Below, in pieces: positions 57,041 through 64,000 of a stretch of 64,000 nucleotides of DNA. A program made the position numbers and the translations under genes. Position 1 is the stretch's first letter, and each line of letters begins with the position of its first letter. The DNA comes from Termitomyces sp. T153 (taxonomy: Eukaryota > Basidiomycota > Agaricomycetes > Agaricales > Lyophyllaceae), in the NCBI GenBank assembly GCA_018296165.2, contig JACKQL020000025.1, forward strand, positions 434,001-498,000, in the 5' to 3' direction. The notes beneath the pieces were generated by a model. That model saw nothing but the letters and a program-made list of their open reading frames with translations. It was not told where the DNA came from and did no database searches.

Positions 57041-58148
57041 CTTTCATGTTACTGACAAGAGTTCCTCAATAAAGATGTCATATAAATAGAGCTTCCCCAC
57101 TCATCTCTTGGTCTTTCTTTTTTCAACCAATCTCTTGATAGTCCTGTAATTGTCAATGTCAGTGTTGAATTAATCTTCCTTCATAAGTATTCCATTATTT
57201 ACAACATAATGCTGAAATCCAGACCAAACCTTGCTTCACTTGGTTAGGTTTTTAATATTCCAATTCTTTCAAGTGATCACCATTCAATACATCATCTTTA
57301 ATATACTTGAAAATTTAGAATCATTGATGAATCAAAGTCTCCTCCAGCTTCTGTTTTCTTTTTACTCATACATTTCAAAGAGCATATTTGACAATTTTTT
57401 GACACAAAAATATACTAAAGAGAAAGAAATGAGGGAAAGTAGCCTGAGTAATTAGATATCTATAATCTCATTTATGGTAACACTAAATGCTACTAATACT
57501 TAGCAATCAGACATTTGACTTGATTCATTTTTAAAATCCCTTTCCCATACTCTATCTAATCAAGATTTATTACACATCACACATCTGCTTTCTTCCACTC
57601 AATATCTGACCATACAATCATCAATCACAAACCATACACCTTCAAATCAGAAACCCCATAGATCTTCAGAAACAGGACCTAGCCTACACCTATCAGCAAT
57701 CCTACACACTTTCAAGTCTGAACACACACCTTGAAATCAGAAAGCCAGCATACATCTATCAGCACTCCAGTCCAAGTATAGCCTCACCTTGTTTGTTTAA
57801 GAATTTTACAATTCCACATTCCAAGTGAGAGGCTATCAGCAATCAAATTCAAGTCAGATTTATAGTCAAAAAAGTCCTTCAGGAACCATAGGTTGCCTAA
57901 AAATAGACACAGAAAAACTATTCCATTTTATACCACTTCCTTGGCCATTTTTCATCAAGAATTTCATTGTTCTGAACTTTTTTTCTTTCCCAAAGAACAG
58001 CCAGAAGTGTTGCTTGAAGAGGTACATTAAAAGACAGTACATTTCACATAAGAAAAAGGGCTGAAAACTGCCTGAAATATGAATCTTAATGAACAATAGA
58101 TTCATGCCATGTACCAAAGCTGTCCCTATTCAAAGAGCTAGCTACCTT

Positions 58149-58272
58149 AAAAGGCTATTCTTATGTAAGAATTGGTCAGCATTAGTCAGGCTTACCTCAG
58201 CAGAATCCCAAAAAGTCATCCACACAGCCACTTTCCCAGGAGTCATTGCATAATATATAGAGAGCTATGGTC
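58149..58272 (+). repeat. Direct repeat, right copy
   Basis: Partner of 56,615-56,741; ends GCTATGGTC exactly where family Z protease sequence starts. Confidence 0.7.
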
Positions 58273-58595
58273 AAGGAGCCAGGCCTGGAAGTGCAGGTCA
58301 TTGTTGAGAGTGAGAGTGTTATCATGGTATTGAGTGATCCCTGTCATGGCAGGGCTTCCATCAAAGAGTTGGAGCTCAAGGGGTTTGTTGAGATCATTGC
58401 ATCGGAGGTTGAGTTGACTGCTGACAAAGGTACTGGAGGCACTACTGTTGACAAGGGTGGGGAGTACTTTGGGCAAGCTGTTGAGTCAGACATTGATGAC
58501 AAACAACTGCACAGACCTGGAGCAGAGCTGCAGGGGAGTCTGGGGATGGTAGATTATGGTCTCAGAGTTCTCGGAGGAGGGTGAGACATTGAAGG
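58273..58595 (-). pseudogene. Family Z protease fragment
   Basis: Minus strand reads TLVNSSASSTFVSSQLNLRC, NDLNKPLELQLFDGSP and YHDNTLTLNNDLHFQAWLL, the same block as E8 at 48,914-49,234. The D of DSG has become N. Bounded left by the direct repeat and right by the E6 LTR. Confidence 0.75.
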
Positions 58596-58964
58596 TGTCA
58601 GGGGACTTCCATTTCCAACCTCCATGACTGGTTCCAGCACATCTGCAGCTTGTTCAATGCCTCTGCAGCTTGTTCCAGCACTGCAGAGATCTCCAGAGCA
58701 CTGCAGAGTTCTCTATATTACCTCAGCAACCCTTGCCCTAGGGTTAGGAGTACCTCCGGTCACCTGTACAGTAGTTCCCATGCCTCCACTGCCCGCTGAT
58801 GTGCTGCGCTGAGCAGCGGGGATCCTTAGACTTGTTCTCTTCAGATTCCCCTCTGCTAAGTGATTAGTTACTGATTGTATTGTCATTTACTCTGCTAATA
58901 TACTTTGGATTTCCCTCTGCTAGCTGTGTGACTCCGATCCACCGCACCAGAGGTTGCCCTTACA
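58596..58964 (+). repeat. E6 5' LTR (369 bp, subtype P1)
   Basis: TGTCAGGGGACTTCC...CCCTTACA. AGACTTGTTCT at 58,828-58,838 is a perfect complement of the primer-binding site AGAACAAGTCT at 58,967-58,977, the best preserved self-priming pair of family P in the window. Confidence 0.85.
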
Positions 58965-58966
58965 GC

Positions 58967-58977
58967 AGAACAAGTCT
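58967..58977 (+). promoter_or_regulatory. E6 primer-binding site, self-priming type
   Basis: AGAACAAGTCT two bases past the LTR; 11 of 11 complementary to 58,828-58,838. Confidence 0.7.
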
Positions 58978-59070
58978 CCTAAAACTGGCCTGGAAGCCCC
59001 ACAGAGCTGCAAAGGACCTCCGAGCCACTATCTGCCACTTCTCCACCAGGATTAAGCATTGCAGAGTTCT

Positions 59071-60051
59071 ATGTCTCAGCTTGCCAACCCAGACACACCC
59101 TTGGAGGCCCTGGCCCTGCAGGATGAAGCCTGGACTTGCCTGCTCCACCTAGAAACCCAGGTGCAATTAATGCAAACATCTCTCACCCACTACATGACTG
59201 AACTCTCTACCCTCCATCAGACAATGGACATCATCTCCCAATCCCTCCAGGCATTGCTAGAATGCCTAAGTCCTAACTCCACCCCTCCTTCAGCCAAGAA
59301 ACCAACTCCACCCATCACAGCACCTGCTCTGGTGGCTTCAGTGACCCTGCAGCTGCAGATCCCTTGTCCAGCACTGCCAAATGTGTACAATGGTGCTTGT
59401 TCCAGTGGAGAGAGATTCCTACAGTCCTGCCTCACCTACATCCACCTCAGCAGGGACGCCTTTGACTCTGACGCACTGAAGATAGCCTGGGTGCTGTCAT
59501 ATATGAAGAACGGGCATGCCTCCACTTATGCGTTGCCAGTCTTCTGCCACTCTGGAGGTGTGGGGAGTTTCTCACACTGGGCCACCTTTGAGAAGGACTT
59601 CTGCACAGAGTTCTTTCTATTGGACCCCACCAAGATGGTGGCACTGATGCTGTGTGACAGGGAGCAGTACAGACAGGGGAAGCACACTTTGGATGAGTAC
59701 ATTGACTTGTTCCAAGCCTTGGTCAAACAGGCCACCTACCCCAACAGCCTCCAACTGTGCCTCACCTTCTGGGATGGCTTGCACCCCACCTTGGTGGAGT
59801 GCATCAACAACCTGGCAGAGGGTCACCCTGACAATGAAAAGATCATGTTGTGGTATAAGATTGCCTGGGACTAATAGCAACTCATGGAGATCTGAAGAGA
59901 GCTCTGCTGCCCCCATTCCACATCATGCCCTGCTGTGGTCACCAACTTCCCCTCTCCACACCTACTCACCCAGCACTGGCCCTCACTCCCACTGCCCCCG
60001 CTGCTCGTCCCCTACCACCAGGAATCCCCATGGATGTGGATGTGACCTGTC
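59071..60051 (+). pseudogene. gag: E6 gag, cut by E7
   Basis: ATG 59,071 opens 267 codons without a stop: MSQLANPDTPLEALALQDEA, LETQVQLMQTSLTHYMTEL, the capsid FLQSCLTYIHLSRDAFDSDA, FEKDFCTEFFLLDPTKMVAL and HTLDEYIDLFQALVKQATYP, to TAA at 59,872 (KIAWD*). This is the best preserved family P gag. Homology continues after the stop through the Pro/Ala linker to IPMDVDVTCL, where E7's LTR begins before the zinc knuckle. Confidence 0.85.
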
Positions 60052-61039
60052 TGTCAGGTTCCGCTGACGACGGTGGCTCAGTACACTGGCGAGTCCTTAC
60101 TAGGCGGACGCGATGTCCTGCGTTTATAACCAGGCGCCCGGGGTTGGAGCGGAGGTGGGGAAGGCTTGCGAGGGGCCCCTAGGGATAGCGGCCCGAGTAG
60201 GTCCGGAGTGATTCAGAGGGGTCTAAGACCGGAGGTACTGGTCGTTGACCCGGGGTGGGTGTCGGAGCTCGTTAGCGGACGCACGAGGGGATTGCGGGGT
60301 AGGCGGAGGCTTCTCGGCTGTTGGGGGGGCGGGGTCGGTTGGATAGGGGATTACCGGGGCTTGATGGGTTCCGGGGTGAGCGGGTAGTGAGGCCCGGGGT
60401 TGTCGTTAGGAATGTTCAGGTTGTGGCGCGTGCGCGGAGTTCGTACTGATGTAGGGAGCAAGGGAACTTCAGGGGAACAAAGGAAATATGTACAGTCGAG
60501 ACGAGACGGAGACGAGACGAGACTGAGAAAAGATAGATTCGAAACCTAGGAACAGAAATACAGACGAGACGAGAGACGAAACATAGGAAACCGGTAAAAT
60601 GTAATATCAAGACTAGGGTTCGAGGAGTTATTCTATGACTTATATACCAACTACTGGGTGCCTCCGAGGGCGGCGGATGTGATGGCGGGGGTCAACGGGG
60701 CTGTGCTGAGTCGACGGGTGTCGGGTACAACCCAAGTTCGGGCCGCGGCGGTATTCTGATGGGATCAGTTGGGGGCGCGGCCGCTCCGGGGCGTCGTGGC
60801 ACTCCGGGATGGGTCGGGTGAACTAGGGTAGGGGGTCGGGGACGTATGACGTGTCCAGGAATGGTGGGGGAAGGTTTCAAGGGGGTGTTGATGGCTACGG
60901 ATAGGGAGTTGCCGTCGGGGTTTGCCGGAGAAGCGTCGGAGTTGCCCAGTGTGGGCGTCGAAAGTGTGGGCGGGGTTCCGGGGAGTTATTGGGAGGGGTT
61001 GGGGGCCATGTCTAGGGATCTAGGGAGCGGGTCGTGACA
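60052..61039 (-). repeat. E7 3' LTR (988 bp)
   Basis: Minus strand TGTCACGACCCGCTCC...GGAACCTGACA. TATA at 60,639-60,646 and AATATCAAGACT at 60,603-60,614 on the plus strand, i.e. the predicted RNA 5' end on the minus strand. Rich in CpG. Confidence 0.85.
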
Positions 61040-61051
61040 TCACCCCCCCTT
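61040..61051 (-). other. E7 polypurine tract
   Basis: Minus strand GGGGGGGTGA run next to the LTR; fixes the element's orientation. Confidence 0.75.
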
Positions 61052-61253
61052 CAGCGTCGAGACCCTCGAGACGCGGGGAGCGAGTCGGGCATCGGTAGGG
61101 TGTGGGAATCGAAGTTGATCAATATTGATCAAACCGCAGCGAGCGGCGGCGGCGTGGGGAAGGAAGTCGAGGTGCGGCCGCCGTTCGTCAGGGGCCCCTT
61201 CTTGATTCATTAAAAAGGGGTGGACGCACCCAGGAGCCCGCCAGCTTGTTGCG

Positions 61254-62949
61254 ATGTCTTCTTCAGCTTATTCTCCCACAGCATCTAGGTCGCCGTCCCC
61301 ACCTTCCCAGCCGTCGTCCTCCGAAGATTCAGAGGGTCGCCGAGATCGCCGTCGGGTCAAGGCGATGTACCGTAGTCGTGAGTGCGGCCCGTTCTATGTA
61401 TCCCAGAACACTGATTGTCCCCTCGCAGAGTTGTCCGCGGCCGTGGCTGGTCCCTCAGGGCCACCGTCTGGTGCGGATGCGACGCAGCCCCCGGCGGGCA
61501 TGGTTACTTCTACGCGTTCCAAGCCTGGCATTCGCCCGGGGGTGGTTCGACTTGTTCCAGAGGGTTCGAGGGTGGTGCAGGCGGAGGTGACGCCGGAGCA
61601 GTTTGCCGAGGCGGTGGGTTGGGCGAGGGGTCCCCCCACCCTCGAGTGGTGTCAGTCGGCGGCCCCGGTGAGTGGCCACTTAGTTTCGTGTCTCCCGGAC
61701 CAACATGCCCTTGCAGTGCGCGTCTTGTACCCGACGGGGGGAGCAGTGTGAGTTTGAGGAACCGGCATCGGGGGTGCGGCGGGACACGTCGGTGTGCCTC
61801 CCGTGCCGTTCGCGGCACGAGAAGTGTTCCGTCACCCTGAGTTGGCGGGCCGTTTGCGTCGCGGTGGAGCAAGGGTGGGATCAGGGTTGGGTCGCAGCAC
61901 AGCTGGAGGAGGGACGGAAGGGCAGGGTGTCGGGGAGGGGCTCCGGGGCTGGGGAGGGGGAACGGGTTAGCGCGTCTGTCATGAAGGTGGGCCCTCCGCG
62001 GGGTGGGCGGAAGGAGGGGGCCCCTTCCAGGCAGGAGAAGGGGAAACGGAGGGCGTCCCCTTCACCCGAGGCGGGTCCCAGTAAGCGGGCGCGGGGCGAG
62101 CAGGTAATGGGGGGCCCCCCCGGTTCCGCGGTGTATTCCCCTACGTCCGGAGTCCCCGTTGAGCAGTCCGCGGACGGGTCGTGGTCGGTTGCGGAGGCCT
62201 ATCTGCGGCGTCGGGTAGAGGGCTTGGAACGGTTGTTGGTCGCACGCGAGGGGGAGATTCAGGGGGTACGGGAGGAGAGGGACGGGGCTCGACGGGAGTT
62301 AGACGGGGTTCGGAGGGAACAGGACCTGGCGCGGAAGGACAAGGACGTCGCCGTCGGGACTGCCACGGAGCGATTATCGCGTCTGCAGGAGTTGGAGGTG
62401 CGGACGGTGCATTTGCAGGCGCGGGCGGAAGCGGCGGAAGTGGCGGCGCAGCAGGCAGGGGGCCCAGGGGCGCGGGAGACCCGGCAGGGTTCCGGCGCTG
62501 GGGAAGTCCGGGCGGCGGTGGAGAGGGCGCGACGGCGGGAGGAGTGGCTCGCCAACGAGGCGGCCTCGGGCCGGCGAGGAGTGCTTCGTGAGTGGTTGTC
62601 CCGCCTTCTTTTCCCTAGCGTTGACTCGGGTTCCACAGACTGGGCCCGGGAGCATCGCATCCTTCTCGACGGGGCGTCGGCAGCGCTGGGGTCCATCCAC
62701 GATGGGTTGGCGAGGATGCCCGGGGACCTTCCGCCGGAGTTGGGCCAAGGGGTAACGCAGATGGGGCGTCTGTTGGCAGGGCATCGGCGGAGGGCGACGG
62801 CAGACCCCGGGGCGTGGTGGGAGATAGCGACGGACGTGGGGGAACCGCTCCCCGAGCAACCCGAGGTTCTGGCGGCGGTAGTGGCGCAGTTGGAGGTGTT
62901 CATGGTGGGAAGGGTAGCGGGGTTAGGGTCGGAGGAGGAGGGAGGGTGA
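61254..62949 (+). CDS. Antisense spliced gene of E7: Zn2Cys6-type cluster, coiled coil, conserved C-terminal block
   Basis: Exons 61,254-61,667, 61,717-62,587 and 62,639-62,949 give 531 residues. Introns are 61,668-61,716 (GTGAGT...TTGCAG, 49 nt) and 62,588-62,638 (GTGAGT...CACAG, 51 nt); phases 0 and 1 fit. Residues 1-45 are Ser/Pro- and Arg-rich. Cys 139, 142, 149, 165, 168 and 175 form CX2CX6CX15CX2CX6C, the spacing of fungal Zn2Cys6 DNA-binding clusters. NLS-like KRRASPSPEAGPSKRARG lies near 246-266 and a coiled coil near 297-370. The C-terminal block is EEWLANEAASG, REHRILLDGASAALGSIHDG, LLAGHRRR and WWEIATDVGE. The gene runs opposite to gag-pol; its start is 214 bp from the 3' LTR. Copies in E3, E9 and 43,468-43,663 share the introns. 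DNA binding is inferred, not shown. Confidence 0.75.
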
Positions 62950-63179
62950 GGGGAATTCGGACCCCGTTGCCGACTTGTTCCGTGCCCCTTTCTTGTTCGA
63001 GTATATACGTGTACACTACTTGTTCTTATACAGTCGTTGGGCCTTCCGCTGAGTGTGGGGAGTTTCAGATAGAGCGAGGAGAGGAACAAGCGGAAACACG
63101 TAGGAGAGTATTGGTGGGAGTTGAATCCCTGGTGAACCCAGAGGCGGGGGTTACGCCCACTATTGCCATCTGTGTTGGG
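62950..63179. other. Gap between converging antisense gene and E7 pol
   Basis: 230 bp between two convergent 3' ends. GTATATACGTGTAC occurs near 63,000-63,015. E3 has TATATATAC in the same relation to its antisense gene, so this may be a shared 3'-end (polyadenylation) region. Confidence 0.35.
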
Positions 63180-63998
63180 TCAGTCCCGGGGGTTCTGGGG
63201 CTTGGCGGGATTCCGTCGGTGGAAGTCCCGGATTTCGTCGGGGGCTCTGTCAAGGTTCCTTCGGGGCTCCCACGTATTGTCCTCAGGCCCGTAGCCCTTC
63301 CATCGGACCAAGTACTGGAGTCGGCCGCGAACTACCCGGGAGTCGAGGATCTCGTCGACCTCGTAGTGGTACTCGTCCTCGACTTCGACGGGGGGCGGTC
63401 GGCTGGGGCGTTGGCCGGGGAAGGGGTCTGGAGCGTGCCTTTCAAGGAGTCGAACGTGGAATACAGGGTGGAGGCCCTTTAGACCCGGAGGCAGGTCGAG
63501 TTTGTAAGCGTGGGTGGAGACCTTCCGGAGGATCTTGAATGGACCGAGGCGTTTGTGGTCGAGTTTGATAGAGGGCCTCCGGGTCTTAAGATTTCGTCGG
63601 TCGAGCCAGACCAAGGTGCCGGGGGGCCAGTCGGGGGTCGGCTGGCGGCGGGCGTCGGCATGCTTGGAGTAGGCTTGGTTGGCGGTGTCGATCTCGTCCC
63701 GGAGGAATTGGTGGAGGGACCGGAGGTCCTCGGCGACTTCGTGGGCAACGTGGGAGGGGATGTCCTTGAGGGACAGTGTGAGTCGGGGATTGTAGCCCTT
63801 GTTGGCGTAAAAGGGGGAAACTCCGGTGGCGGAATGAGGCGTGTTGTTGTAGGTGAATTCGGCGAGGGGGAGCTCCGCGCGCCAGTCGTTCTGTAAATAG
63901 TTAACGTAGAGGCGAAGGTACTGTTCTAACGTCTGGTTTACGCGCTCGGTTTGCCCGTCGGTTTCCGGGTGATAGGCGGTAGAGAGGCTGGTCTTGAT
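63180..63998 (-). CDS. pol: E7 pol C-terminus: integrase core end, GPF/Y module and chromodomain
   Basis: Open from the window edge (first full codon at 63,998) to the stop at 63,180, 272 codons. It begins [20 protein letters not shown], which holds the catalytic Glu, then [20 protein letters not shown], the C-terminal module [20 protein letters not shown] and [19 protein letters not shown], and a chromodomain [20 protein letters not shown] and [14 protein letters not shown]. The end is [18 protein letters not shown]. No stop or shift. Role: cDNA integration, with the chromodomain probably directing it to marked chromatin. The earlier Asp residues are beyond the window. Confidence 0.9.
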   Translation of the reverse strand: MKTSLSTAYHPETDGQTERVNQTLEQYLRLYVNYLQNDWRAELPLAEFTYNNTPHSATGVSPFYANKGYNPRLTLSLKDIPSHVAHEVAEDLRSLHQFLRDEIDTANQAYSKHADARRQPTPDWPPGTLVWLDRRNLKTRRPSIKLDHKRLGPFKILRKVSTHAYKLDLPPGLKGLHPVFHVRLLERHAPDPFPGQRPSRPPPVEVEDEYHYEVDEILDSRVVRGRLQYLVRWKGYGPEDNTWEPRRNLDRAPDEIRDFHRRNPAKPQNPRD

Positions 63999-64000
63999 CT

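Larger units (their letters stand above)
56031..58272. other. AT-rich filler, no gene
   Basis: Short frames only. It holds a minisatellite at 56,778-57,040 and a pair of direct repeats (56,615-56,741 and 58,149-58,272). Nothing matches gag, pol or the antisense gene after 56,040. A(T)-rich runs near 57,300-57,420 give chance ORFs. Confidence 0.45.
60052..64000 (-). mobile_element. E7: CpG-rich, probably young family Z element, 3' part
   Basis: Minus strand, from the right edge: integrase and chromodomain (63,998-63,180), a gap, the antisense gene (61,254-62,949, plus), the polypurine tract (61,051-61,040) and the 3' LTR (61,039-60,052). No stop or shift is seen in either gene. It sits in E6 gag. 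The 5' half lies outside the window, so autonomy and the target duplication cannot be checked. Confidence 0.85.

Noticed and set aside
1..64000. CRISPR array, tRNA or rRNA genes
   Set aside because: No spaced identical short repeats, cloverleaf-like A/B boxes or rRNA signatures were noticed. The 61-bp repeats at 56,778 are contiguous, without unique spacers.

Overview
The window looks like repeat-rich chromosomal DNA of a filamentous fungus, most likely an Agaricomycete (Basidiomycota). The reasons are introns of about 50 nt with GTRNGT, CTNAC and AG signals, Ty3/gypsy elements of the chromodomain (Tf1/sushi-like) type, and two decayed host genes that resemble proteins I remember as highly multiplied in mushrooms. 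No tRNA, rRNA or CRISPR was seen. Most of the window is almost free of CpG. Only about 1-1,740, 23,148-29,283 and 60,052-64,000 are CpG-rich.

Layout. (1) 1-13,978: non-LTR DNA with a broken plus-strand gene (1,394-2,023), a second one (2,391-2,934), and two large minus-strand multi-exon genes full of TGA stops (3,967-9,379 and 9,844-12,420), bracketed by copies of a dispersed repeat. (2) 13,979-38,498: family P retrotransposon E1, split by family Q element E2 (18,223-33,221, minus), which is itself split by CpG-rich element E3 (23,148-29,283). After E1 comes a second family P body, E1b, ending in a 411-bp LTR. (3) 38,088-46,687: E4 (plus), an inverted LTR, fragments, and the deletion derivative E5 (minus) carrying a solo family Z LTR. 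(4) 46,688-56,040: family Z element E8 (minus), sharing one LTR with the 3' end of another family Z copy, E9. (5) 56,041-58,595: AT-rich filler with tandem repeats and a family Z protease fragment. (6) 58,596-60,051: E6 LTR and gag. (7) 60,052-64,000: the 3' part of CpG-rich E7 (minus), running out of the window.

How the parts work together. Families P and Z both show a primer-binding site complementary to the predicted 5' end of their own transcript, which implies self-primed reverse transcription as in Tf1/sushi. In family P, gag and pol are joined by a probable -1 frameshift at GGATTTT. Family Z carries an extra gene antisense to gag-pol, between integrase and the 3' LTR. It has introns, and in two of three copies it encodes an exact Zn2Cys6-type cluster, followed by a nuclear-localisation-like stretch, a coiled coil and a conserved C-terminal block. 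E3 keeps the LTRs, self-priming site, polypurine tract and a version of this antisense gene, but has no recognisable gag or pol. I consider the antisense gene the most interesting system here. Decay by C-to-T change at CpG explains most in-frame TGA stops and the repeated loss of the second Asp of the RT catalytic motif.
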